From NCBI GenBank assembly GCA_038373885.1, contig JAWZYV010013544.1, forward strand, positions 124,001 through 188,000: 64,000 bases of DNA, read 5' to 3'. The notes below the pieces were generated by a model. It ran no database searches. It worked only from the letters and a program-made list of their open reading frames with translations, and was not told the DNA's origin. Of this stretch, positions 53,441-64,000 are shown one piece after another (positions within the stretch are counted from its first letter, which is position 1; the number at the start of each line of letters is the position of its first letter). This stretch comes from Cheiracanthium punctorium (lineage: Eukaryota > Arthropoda > Arachnida > Araneae > Cheiracanthiidae). The translations under genes and the position numbers were made by a program.

Positions 53441-55088
53441 TACAATTACTCAATTAAAATTATTCTGGGTGAATGCATGGCACCACACAACACATCCCAT
53501 TACCCGTTACGAACACCTACAGTATGCACCCCGAAAACTAATGAGGTGTGGCATTATCGGCTGCAAAAAGATATTCCAGTCCGATAAGAGGCAGAAATCT
53601 TCTGAACTTGACTTCAGAGAGAGGCATTGCATGTTCTCTAAAATTGGTGCGAGATCCAAAACATGTTTTGTGTGTACTGCGCCGACTCGGTTGGGGGTGA
53701 TGTGCAAGTTTGTTTGGGTATGTAAGCGTAACCTGAATGTTACGGAGTAAAAGAATATGAAGGTGAGAATGGGTAAAAAGAAGGTCAGACATTAAAACAT
53801 TCGAATTACTTTATCGATTTTTGATTACAACGCCATTAGTTCAACGTTGTGATAAGATTTTAATGTTTGTAACGCAACTTTCAGTTCACTGAGCACTTGT
53901 TTAAACTAACCCTATACAATTATATTATTTAATTAATTTCTTTACTTTATTCTTATTAAAATATAAGAATAAGGATACATTCTTTTTCCACTTTAAATTT
54001 TGAAAGTAACTCACAGTTAGTTAGGGTTGCTTTAAGAAATACACATTTTTCATGCTCTTAAATCTTGTGTTCTTAGTAATTTTTAAAAATCTTATTAATT
54101 AAATAAAAATTATTTCGGCATTCCCTTGGATAGCCTCTTTGTCATGAAACACTAAAACGTATAAATACCTTTTTTATTTTACTGTAACACATATTTTAAA
54201 ATTCTTCTCTACTTTATTCATTTTATTTCATTTATATATTCACTTATTTTATTTTTCGAACGGCGCGGCACTGGTGCACGAAGCCTCAGCTCTACTTTAT
54301 TGTTAATTTATACATTCCCGCCACTGCATTTCTAAGGTTGACTAACAGCTGTAAATGATTTCGACCATAGAAAGTTCTGTAGCACATGAAAGAACTGGTT
54401 ACTTGCATTATTATTAACATAGCAAATGTATTTTTAATGTCCCTAATAAGAACCCTCATTTTAATACACCGTATTACAGTACATAAACTAATTTCGTATG
54501 GGCAAAAAGTATTCAAATGCAAAGATCTATATGACATGGGCTAGGAATATTTAAGGTTATCACAAGCAAAATCAATGGTCCGTGTCCTTAACAAAAGGTC
54601 ATTTGCACGCTTTATGCAAACAACGATAAATATTAATTAAAAAAGGAAGCAGAAGAGATAATTCTATTGTTCAGTATTCCATTCAAATTATTTGAAGTGT
54701 ATTTTTAGATTTCACCTCATCCATAGGTCAGGTAAATTAAAATATCCGGAACGGCATATTTCATTGGACTTTACTGAATCTTTAAATAAATTCAATCACA
54801 TTCGTTTAATTACTTTAAATTTTTTAGAAATGATATTCTAACCAAATAAGCATATTTGACATTTGGAAACTGGCGTAAAGTAAACATTATAGAAACCAAA
54901 TAATTTAAATTGAAATTACAACTTTCACATATCGGAGTGAAGATACTATATCACATCACAGGGTGCTATTTATAGAAGAAAATTATAGCTACCTTACACG
55001 CTGTCCTTGATTCGCAACCTTCTAATCATTTGTCTGATACGTTAATGAGACTGTTTTCGAAAATGAGTAATTACCGGATATTTTAATG
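53441..55088. other. Unassigned stretch with one unrecognised frame
   Basis: The 121-codon plus-strand frame at 53385-53750 contains CGIIGCKKIF and later CFVCTAPTRLGVMCKF, but I cannot assign it to a family. It starts inside a family 2 arm, so at most the part after about 53450 could be coding. The rest is AT-rich with no recognised ends. Confidence 0.35.
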
Positions 55089-55094
55089 CAATTT

Positions 55095-55254
55095 CATGGC
55101 TGCCAACTCTTCCGCTTTTATCGGAAGACTTTCTATTACTAATTTTTACAGGGCAATTCAAGGTCGAAATAAATCCATTTTTAATGTAAAATAAAACTGC
55201 TTAAAAATTGTGGTGGAAAATCTTCCGATAAAATCGGAAGAGTTGGCAGTTATG
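55095..55254. mobile_element. Hairpin MITE family 1, copy 4 (160 bp, 6-bp target duplication)
   Basis: Ends CATGGCTGCCAACTCTTCCG and, reversed, CATAACTGCCAACTCTTCCG. CAATTT flanks it exactly (55089-55094 and 55255-55260). The core AATGTAAAATAAAACTG is the same as in copy 3. Confidence 0.92.
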
Positions 55255-55774
55255 CAATTTGGTACAATTGTAAAGAGTGGCAGAGGGAACCAAAACTATT
55301 CAGAACTTTGCAGTACTCCTGGCCAAAAACATTTTCGTCATGCTCCTGCCAATAATCATTTTACAAAAGGTGCTTAGGAGTCAATGATTAAAAAAAGATC
55401 AAAAATCGATAATTGTAAATTGTATTTCACTTTGAGTGATCAAATTTTCGGATAATAAAATCATTTGCAATAAGGTTTAATACGAAATTTTATTTATTGC
55501 CGTTAAACTTCTGCACTGTCCTAGGGCTGTGCATAAATGGATTACTTTTTTTTTTTCGGATATTTTTAGCCTCCCCCCCTTTGTCACAAAGAGTCACACT
55601 TCCCCATATCCCCTCCCCAACCCCGGTATATTACACCGTATATTATATAAACATATAAGTGCAATTCAGAAACAAAGCGTTATGCTATAGATCGTATTTC
55701 ATATGTTATTTTTAAACATTAATTATGTGTTTCAGTTACATTCGTGAGCGTAATTTTCTTTTAAGCATAGCTGC

Positions 55775-55835
55775 GAACATTACGGAACATAATCAACCAT
55801 TTTTTGTAAACAGTAATTTTTGGAAACCATTTTTT
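55775..55835 (+). mobile_element. Family 2 tip
   Basis: AGCTGCGAACATTACGGAAC then ATAATCAACCATTTTTTGTA and AACAGTAA. The first bases overlap the AGCTGCCAAC start of family 1, hinting that the two families are related. Confidence 0.65.
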
Positions 55836-56251
55836 ATAGCGCATGAAACGCAACCACCAACCTACTGAGAAATTTAATCCAACTAATTGCATATTATCCG
55901 AAGTGAAAAGTTACCACTTTCATAAAGCCGTTAATTGAATTCTATTTCGTAATAATTAGCAACCATGTCTGTTTTAGGAGAAGCATCATCGCGTGCTCCT
56001 CTGCTCTTGAAAGCATCTAGAATACATAAACAGCCACGTTAAGCGAATGCACGAAATATGTTTTTACTAATTTTAAAAAGTAGGTTCAAATTCTGGTTGT
56101 TTTGAAATTTAATATAGTGATTTCATATATTTTTTTAAAATTTTAACTAAAATGTGTGATGCCACACTTTTTGCTACTCCTTCCCTTCTCCTTGACAAAA
56201 CTTTAAGAATCTCCTCCCCCAAGGGTGATATAATTTGTGGGTGTTTCCCAG

Positions 56252-56420
56252 CAGTGGTGTAGCCAGAAATTTGTCATGGGGGGGGGCTACGACTACTACA
56301 ACTCATATATATGTATAGGTGTAAGTGATAAGGGAGTGAAGAATATACATTTTGTATGACAAAAAATTTCTCTTGGGGTGGGGTTATGACCCCCCTAAAC
56401 GCCCCTTGGCTACGCCACTG
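56252..56420. mobile_element. hAT-type MITE (169 bp)
   Basis: Ends CAGTGGTGTAGCCAG and, reversed, CAGTGGCGTAGCCAAG. The flanks TTTCCCAG and GTCACCAG agree at only 5 of 8. The body is closely similar to 33489-33654. Confidence 0.8.
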
Positions 56421-59380
56421 GTCACCAGTCATTTTTCATGTACTCTGTATAGAAAGGAATTTTTTTTCTTTGTTTCTCCTGAAATACATGGCCAAGATAC
56501 ATTCATCGAAAACTGAGGAATATGTACTGGTACGGAACTCAGTGGCCAGCTAAATAGATCTGCGAATAAAACCATTGACCCCCTACCCCCCCCCCCCCAA
56601 ATAAATAAATAAATAATAAAAAATCGATGGTCACTCCAGATCCCGGCATCATCTCAAAGCATCTGGAGCGTGACAAAATAGCCATTTGCAACATCTCTGC
56701 TGCTAAATGGTTTAATTTGAATGCCACAGGTGGCTGGTCTAGTGTGCAGAACACCACTGGAGCATGTAAGTGAAAACGCAGAATTTGAGATCTTGTGAAA
56801 ATTTCATAAAGGAATTAAAATGAGTCTCAAGCGCATAATGCTTTTCTTTAACGGCTTTGTTTACTGGTTTATGTTACGTAATGATTAATGCTTTAATTGA
56901 AGGAAAACTTATTAATGTAATATGTTTGCATAATTTTACTGCCCTTTTGGTGAAAGTTTGATATAGGAGCCATAATTAATATTTCTCTTGTCTGCTTTTG
57001 ATCTTCGTAAGGAATTATTGGGCGTTTTTTGTTGCTCAGGTTAACTATAAGTGTTAAATAGAAGGAACTGGCTAAAAATAGGAGTATTAATACTACTTCT
57101 AAATATTTTCTTTCCCTCAATGCACCTTCTGCTAGTAAAATCGTTTAAAGATTTTTTTCGTGACTACCTGATTTATTTCTTGCACATTGTTGTTCGAGTC
57201 AGTAATGAACCATATGTACAAATTTACAGTTACTCTGTTTGTAAATATAGCTTGGATAACTCATTAACCTTTCCTAATTGAATGCTTTCATTTTTGTCTC
57301 GAACAAAATTATAGGCGTAAATATTTAATAAACTCTCTGTCAGCTAAAAGAAGTTTGTTGCGTGACGTTTTGACTGTTAAAAACGCTGTCAAATGATATT
57401 AATAAAACGTTAATTGTATTCGTGCTTCGAGTGTGATTTTTAGCGAAAATGAATTATCATTCTCAACCTTGTAATCCGGATTTAATGTAGCGGGTCAATA
57501 AAAATCCACAATTTCTATGGAATGTTGAGTACATCACGTGATATAGTTTTTATAGCTTGCATATGTGTGTGTGAGGGGGGGGGGTGGAAAAATGAAGGCC
57601 TTTCTATACCCGGTCACCAGCGATGTGTGAGACTTCTCCTTTTATTTTGTGTATAGCGTAATCTTTTTCGTCCTCCTCTACAAATTACGTTTGGTTCTAT
57701 ACAAACTATGTAAAAACATTTCATTTACTCAAAATATTAGAAAAAAATAAATCTTTCAGAAATATTAAGATTTCTCCGAAGGACACAGTGTGTTAACGGC
57801 GATAATTTTCAATAACAACGCTAGTTTAAAATGAAACCATACTTGTACTTTAAGAAAGCTAATCGTATTAATATTCATTTTAAACAATACGGCTTCAGAA
57901 TATTTAAATAAATGACGACACAGTCCTTATTATTAACTACAGTAAAACTTTCCTTATCTGAAAAGAATTTGCTTATATTTATTTAAAACAATGTTTTCTT
58001 TCAAAATAACAAGTGGCTTTTAAATACAAAGCATTAATTACTTATATAGTGCAATCTACTAAAATTATTTTGGGTACCCTTGTAATTCAAATGTAAGCAC
58101 ATTCGTTAAAAAAAGGGTACGTTGTGAAAATGGGGCAAATTCTAGTGAAAGAACAAAGAAAATATTCACTAGATTTTCGTTTACAGTCACCTATAAAAGC
58201 TAAGTTTAATTTCGAATCTTACTTTTAATTTTCAGTGTTATTTTCTATGACAAATGTCTGTCATAATAGTTAATTATTTTTCTTGGGATATTTTGAAGTA
58301 GTTTTAAAAGTAGAAAATGTTATTATGTGTGCTAGTTAAAGTAATTACATTTCTGATATGCTGATAAAATCTGCTGATATGCAGTAATCAAAATATTATA
58401 GCAAACCAAAAATTTAATAAAAATATATTACAGTTACAATCACACCTTTGGCTGAATAAGAACTGTTGCAGTAATTGTAAAATTACTTGCATTATGCAAA
58501 CTATTTATATTGGCAACATTTGCTATCAAACGTTAAAAATAAAAAATTTAAAATTTCTGGTAGCTGTACACAAGGTTCACTTTTCTGAAATTAAGTTTCC
58601 ATAGGTAATAAAATTATTTTTATGATTTTTAATATCATAAAACATGATTATTGATATTTAAAAGCTGCTGTTTTTTGAACGATTATATTACTATCACAAA
58701 TAGCTGGAAGGTTTAAACTTATCAGTTAGGACACTAAAAAATGGAAATATTTTATATATAAACGTTACTTCTCACGAAAAAATATCACATGGACGGAATG
58801 AAAATATCAATTTGTGCTTTGGCTCTCCATATTTTAATTGGTATTGATTGGAATGAAAGAATAAAACAAAAGCATCTCACCGAGTCTAAGCAGCAAGACA
58901 GATACTGTGATATGAAGCATAACAATTATCATTCACGGCAACCATAGAATACCAACGTAGAATAGGAAGCAGATTAAAATTCTTGGTGTCAAGAAGTCTC
59001 ATCAGAGGTGAAAGAAATAAATTTACTTTCAGCCACATCCCTTGGTGGCAAATTTTCAACAGATAATTATTGAATTAAAAAATAAATTTTCAGGTAGATT
59101 GATTAGTTTATAACTTTTTATATTAATTTGAGTCTGAACAGAACTGAGTCTAACTTAAACAAGAAATTAATTTTCAATTAGCGTAAGCATTTGAAAGGAG
59201 TGATAAATGGAGAAAGAGGAATCGGTTAAAATACTTACAACTTCATCACTCCTTCCTCAGCATATTAGTAAAACACAACAGTTTAAACTTAATTTAGCCT
59301 TTTTATTATATATAAAATTTATCAATTGGAAATACAGTTCTAAGGATCGATATTCCTTTTATTTTTAACATGTGTTTCAG
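56421..59380. other. Unassigned stretch
   Basis: It includes a C-run and an AAAT microsatellite at about 56586-56620 and a G-run near 57576. No domains, arrays or paired ends were recognised in about 3 kb. Short frames here are AT-rich and unremarkable. Confidence 0.4.
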
Positions 59381-59383
59381 CAG

Positions 59384-59580
59384 AGATACCAACCCTTACG
59401 GAATAAACCCATCTTTTACTCATTAACAAGCAGCACGAAAAGTTTCTTACACTTGAAGTGCATGAATTTAATAGAACACAACTGCCGAAAGATAAAAAAC
59501 ATTGCTGCAAAATAAAATAAAAGTACTACTTGAAAAAAGTGGTGTTTTATATTCCGTAAAGGTCGGCAACTTTGGTTTTC
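59384..59580. mobile_element. Family 2 element with both ends (about 195 bp)
   Basis: GAGATACCAACCCTTACGGA then ATAAACCCATCTTTTACTC on the left, and reversed at the right AAAGTTGCCGACCTTTACGG then AATATAAAACACCACTTTTT. A hairpin element of the family 2 type. Confidence 0.65.
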
Positions 59581-59944
59581 GTCACAGACAGACAAGGAAG
59601 TGTTAATATTTAGCAAGTTCTAAACGGGGTTCATCTGAACACGGGATGCGGTGGCGTATTTCTTGATAATTAATTGAGAGAAAATATTGTCTATCATGGT
59701 CGAACTCACAAAAATGGTACATAAAGAATGTTGAATAGTCTTAGCTAACAAAAATAGCCTCAAGTGTAATTTTAATGTTTTTTATTCAAAATAAATTAAA
59801 TAACCTATTGAATTCTTAAAAAAAGGGGTCATTTCTGAAAGATAACATAAGCAAATGGTATGTGGAAAGAAAGAAGAAAAGAAAAAAAAAAAGAAAAGGT
59901 TGTGAATCGTTGGCATAGCGTAGCTGAAAACAAATACTGAATGT

Positions 59945-59990
59945 AACAACCACTTTTTGTAAAAAGTATTTTAAAACTGGACAATAGCAA
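59945..59990 (+). mobile_element. Family 2 tip
   Basis: AACAACCACTTTTTGTAAAA then AGTATTTTA. Partial copy without the CCAAC start. Confidence 0.5.
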
Positions 59991-60243
59991 AGCATTGCAG
60001 CTGCGGGTACAAATTGCTAATCCACAAAATCCAGTCAACAAAAAATGGGAACATCCCTTAATGGTACTCTGTACATGCCGGCAGCCACGTGATAGTAAGA
60101 TTTCGTAAGATTTTCATCCATGCTCTTGGAATTGATTTGTTTTCTTCGGTAAAAAATTGATCAATTCCAGGTATTGCTTTATTTTCGGAGAGCATTTGCT
60201 TATAATAATTCAAAATTTTACTTAGTTTATTTTGTTTCAAATT

Positions 60244-60440
60244 GGGGGCCGTCCACAAATGACGTCAGGCGTACACAGGGAGAGGGAGGGGTTCTTGAAA
60301 TTGTTACAACTTGTTACAAGGGAGGAGCAGTAGGTTAAAAGAAGTTTTGACATCACGAAATTTAGTTAAAATAAAAGCATATATGAAAAAGTTTAAGAAT
60401 CTCAGGCAAAATTTAATTTATGACGTCATGATTGTTCTAA
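60244..60440. repeat. Dispersed repeat with GGCCGTCCACAAATGACGTCA start
   Basis: GGGGCCGTCCACAAATGACG then TCAGGCGTACAC is a start motif familiar from widespread short repeats in arthropods. TGACGTCA recurs at about 60421. No second end was identified, so limits are approximate. Confidence 0.4.
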
Positions 60441-60689
60441 AATACACTTTGAAGAATGTGTGCCCATGGAACGTGGATGTAACAGAATTACTTTAGGCTT
60501 CCCTACGGAAGCAGTACATGCACCTACTTTCAATAACGATACACACCCAACAAAAATTTCTGCCGATCAACTGGGGATATTTATTATTTGCGGCAATTAG
60601 TCCTCAGACCAAACCAAAATTTTAAAACACTTTTCAACTGTTAGAAAGTGTTAGCAACTTTGTTGTCTAGCGCCGATGAAACATGCACA

Positions 60690-61090
60690 CTAGAAATGAG
60701 ATTGGCTCAGCTCACGTCCGAAAGCCCAGGTTCGGACTCATTAATTCCCGATTATATTCGAGTTCGGATGGCCTCGGACTCACGAGAAATTTCTCATTCG
60801 TTGAACATACTCCTTATGAACAGATTTTAAAAAGTCATTCGTGGTAGGAATAAAGATCTAGAAAGTACACTCAGAGTTTCCTGCTATATTCGTCTTTTAA
60901 TTGCATAAAGCTGCAAAACATGATATTCTATCAATGAAGTAACTAACTTTTATATATTATTTAGTTGAAATTTAGGGATCGGACTCTGACTTAAATAATA
61001 CCGCTCAGGCTCGAGCGGGCTTGGAAGTCTTATCCTCCAGCAGGCTCAGGCTTTAACCTCTTCCGTCTCGTTCAAGTGATGTTTCCGGGA
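60690..61090. mobile_element. Possible hAT-like remnant with TCGGACTC words
   Basis: TAGAAATGAGATTGGCTCAG, then AGGTTCGGACTCA and GCCTCGGACTCA, and later TTAGGGATCGGACTCTGAC followed by GGCTCGAGCGGGC. This resembles the TAGNGATG-plus-private-word layout of the other hAT-like elements, but no target duplication or paired end could be fixed. Confidence 0.3.
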
Positions 61091-61369
61091 TAGAGAGTTC
61101 ATAAGATATGCACCAAAAAGATTGGAGCATTTCAGTTTTTAAGTACAGAATTTTTTATATCAAAATGCCCGAAACCTTAAAATCAATCCATGTATTGTAC
61201 ATACATTTATTTTTATGCAATATTTCTTTAATTATAAAAAAATAGGTATTTTATGACCGTTTTCTTAAAAAATAATACGACGGTTAAGTGGTTAAAAAAA
61301 TGAACCCGAATTCACTAATGTACACTCAGTCGTCGAGGAAATGACAAAATTAATTTTAACAACGTTTTC

Positions 61370-61650
61370 CTATGCTACCTCATTTTGCAAAGGGGAGGGG
61401 GAAGGAAAGGAAAGCAGACGTGATAAAACACACAGCTCACGCACCCTCATTTGCATGTGTGTTTTTACAAACCGCCGTACGCTTTTTTTATTTTAAATCG
61501 CTGTCTCTGTCCGTTCTCGCTTCGAAATCATATCTCATTTCTGCCATCGATCCAAGACGAAAAAGATCCCACGCTCTGATTCCTCCCCGCTTCTTGCAGT
61601 GGTCAGGGAGGGCTGGCTGACCACGTAAGAGAAAACGCGGTCCTTCTGTG
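61370..61650 (+). promoter_or_regulatory. CpG-enriched block; possible plus-strand promoter/first exon
   Basis: CpGs cluster from about 61400 to 61650. ATTTGCAT (an octamer-type motif) lies at about 61449. A donor-like ACCAC|GTAAGAG follows GGGCTGGCTG at about 61625. This could be a first exon of a host gene reading rightwards. No downstream exon or protein domain was recognised. Confidence 0.2.
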
Positions 61651-62000
61651 AATGATACATTCTATATTATTTTATAACCCGACTAATGACAGTCTAGTTG
61701 CTCTGGACTATGGATGTCAGAATCAAGGGTTCTCTAGAGCGTGGAGTTTAGATGTCCTCCCTCACTCCCTAATACACAGCATCATTCGAAAGGGGGTCAT
61801 ATCCAGATCAACGCCTTTCTAAGATCTACCTACCTACCCAGCGAGCGGATATACGGCCCCGTATATTTAACGTGCATATTCGCGGTGGGTTTCGATCAGT
61901 CGAGATTCAAACCCGAGTGTTTCGACTCATTTGAACTTTATATTTAGTCACTCATGTCCGCAACTTTATATTTAGTAATTCGAGTCCGAAAACGGGCCAA

Positions 62001-62060
62001 CTAGGGATGGATGCTAGACGAGAGCGGACAAAGCTTTGCAGTCGTTTCTCGAGGCGAGAC
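62001..62060 (+). mobile_element. Solitary hAT-like tip
   Basis: ACTAGGGATGGATGCTAGAC then GAGAGCGGAC and CTCGAGGCGAGAC is close to the tip and subterminal words of hAT-like element 1. No right end seen. Confidence 0.55.
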
Positions 62061-62089
62061 AACAGTAGTGCTTTTCTGAAGGGACGATT

Positions 62090-62345
62090 TCTAGCTGGGC
62101 TACAGCCTGCAGCAAGGGGTTCAATAGCATATTCATGTTACATCTGGAGAAAACCTCCCCAAACTCCAGACCGTTAGATCAAGGGCCCCACACGATAGGC
62201 CAAAATCCGGTACCTTCACACTTCAGCCATCTACCATGCTCAGCGTCTGATCCACTCGACCGTGGTGGGGCGTTACCTATTTTAGATTTCTGAACCAATG
62301 AGTCCATCTCCTTAACCACTGGGACATCACGGCCTCAGCCGACTA
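62090..62345 (-). mobile_element. tRNA-like SINE remnant, possibly two stacked heads
   Basis: On the minus strand GATGTCCCAGTGGTTAAGGA (A-box-like TGGTTAAGGAG) is followed by GGTTCAGAAAT, a weak B-box. About 50 bp further CACCACGGTCGAGTGGATCA looks like a second A-box region, followed by the body (AGGTACCGGATTTTGGCC, GGTCTGGAGTTTGGGGAGG). Confidence 0.5.
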
Positions 62346-64000
62346 CAAGGGTCGTGACTACATGGGATAGAGGGGCATTATTCTGGCGAAATATATGACT
62401 TTTTAATGACCAGTCGGGATATACCGACAAAAGTTAAAGGGAAAAAGCACAAACTCCTCCCCCCACACAATGGAGAGAGCAACGGAAGATTTATTTCAGT
62501 ATCAGTTTCCCGCCGGCCATTGAAATACATATAAAACGGGTGAAGTCAGCATCGGCCTTAACCGATAAACTTCTAGAAGAACTTCTAAAGAACTTCTAGA
62601 TGTAAGTATACTTACTACTTAAATTAAACTTACTACTTACTACTCAAATTAAACCTATTTACATGATACTATTACTGGATTTATAAAATATTAAGTTCAG
62701 TTTTTACGTATCTTTCTAATTTAACAATTCGTGTAGAAAAGTTTTAAAAGGATGCTGCACATATTTATAGATATCCCATATAAACCACAGTAATAGGGAA
62801 TATTAATTATGGTAAAAATATTAGTGACTGGAGTTATTTGTGGCAATTGTGTAAGGTTAATGGAGCTCTTTCAGTGTATCCGTAAACTTATGGTCATGTG
62901 AATGGATAGATTAGCTGTCCGCTTTCATCGTTACGAGTGTTATGATCAAATTTCTTAGGGTGTATAGTAAAATCTTTAATTAATCATCTCTACCAATCGT
63001 GAAACTCATGTACTTTACATTTGGAAAAACGTAAAAATAGACATTTTGCATGTTGTTATAATATTTTTGTACGTAATAAAGCCATTCATCCTTATTTGTT
63101 TAATATTTTAGAAATAAGTTTGCACAGGGATAAAATCTGGTTTATCCCCATTTTTCTCCTAATTTTCTCATAATTATGAATAACAGATTTTACACATTGG
63201 AAATTCCGCAAGAGATAAAAACACATAAGCAACCATGACAGCATTTTCGAAAAGGGTATCTTTTTTCACATTGAACTTTACTTCTGTTTCATGAAGACTA
63301 AAATCTAGAAGATTTTCCCAAATGACAGTAATTTAACAAGCAACTTACACCGCGACTGCAGTAAAATTGTATGGTGTTGGTGCTATTTCTATTGTCTGCA
63401 AGTTGAATTTGGCTTTGAATTTGACACACTGTGGAGTATCACACTGCATCCATCAACTGGAGAGAATCATTTCAATTCAAAATCAGCCAAACTGAAAGAT
63501 TTTTGACGAAATTCTACCAATCACGGAATGTTGTTTACTATGTGTACGTTCCTCTACTAGGATAACTAAGATTTCTGTCAGAGTTAATAAAAAAAAAAGA
63601 AAGGAAGAACCATTCACTGTTAACTTTATAACAGAGCAGGGAGGAGGGAACAAGTGTTGCATGCATACGGGAAACCTTTTGCTATCTTAAAGACCAATGC
63701 TATCATAAAATTATCTTCATACTTCATGATATTATTAATTTTCTGAAGTATCTGAGTTGTAAAAAATTTTTTAAAATATCCCAAGTGAAATACTTTTAAT
63801 AATGACGGAAAATGTTCATTTTACTGTAGACAATTTAATATTCACAATGGAATATTATTACAGCAACTGATTTTCACAGAAATTTCAACCAGAATGTATT
63901 TTCAGATAAAACATATAATTAATAAAAAATCCGCGATAAGCATTTGTTCAAGTTTAATCACCACGAAATTTTATTAGTAAATATTTTTTAAAGGAAAACT
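62346..64000. other. Unassigned stretch
   Basis: A short duplication TACTTACTACTTAAATTAAAC/TACTTACTACTCAAATTAAAC-like pair sits at about 62608-62655. Otherwise no gene, array or terminus was recognised to the window end. Confidence 0.4.

Overview
This is a gene-poor, AT-rich stretch of eukaryotic nuclear DNA, most likely from an arthropod. The LINE RNase H/zinc-knuckle tail, the Tc1/mariner helix-turn-helix fragments and the tRNA-derived SINEs are of kinds common in arthropods. A chelicerate such as a spider is plausible but cannot be proved from this window. I found no convincing host protein-coding gene, rRNA gene or functional tRNA. Long open frames are almost all chance or transposon-derived.

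The one intact gene is a 515-residue Tigger/pogo-type transposase (45842-47389, minus strand) inside a complete 2.44 kb element with near-identical terminal inverted repeats and a TA target duplication. It has both N-terminal DNA-binding helices, a DD29D catalytic triad and a C-terminal PCNA-binding-like (PIP) box, so it could be autonomous.

The rest is layered mobile DNA. From left to right: a ~155 bp satellite (233-1165); short hairpin elements (0.2-10 kb); a dead LINE reverse transcriptase split in frame by a mariner element (TA) and a piggyBac-like MITE (TTAA) (14-16.6 kb); a Tc1 fragment and hAT MITEs (18-19 kb); duplicated and tandem blocks (20.5-22.5 kb); a Helitron-like element (23.1-24.5 kb); more hairpin MITEs and a SINE split by one of them (25-30 kb); a 2.3 kb hAT-like element (32.2-34.5 kb); a 5'-truncated LINE with a target duplication (34.9-35.5 kb) abutting a second Helitron-like element; a mariner C-terminal fragment (37.8-38.2 kb); a 2.6 kb hAT-like element (38.7-41.3 kb) that carries a third Helitron-like piece; a 0.6 kb hAT-like element (41.9-42.6 kb) carrying a nested MITE; the Tigger element; and thinner remnants to 62.3 kb.

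Three patterns stand out. (1) Several hAT-like ends share a TAGNGATG tip, but each is followed by its own short palindromic repeat, as if each family keeps a private recognition code. (2) A 160-162 bp hairpin family makes 6-bp target duplications in three copies. A second family of 387-432 bp makes 7-bp duplications and carries TGACGTCA-type palindromes placed symmetrically near its two ends. (3) Many insertions sit precisely inside others, so a relative order of insertion can be read. Possible host promoters or first exons at about 28.1-28.5, 42.8-43.0 and 61.4-61.6 kb are weak inferences from local CpG richness and GTAAG donor-like sites.
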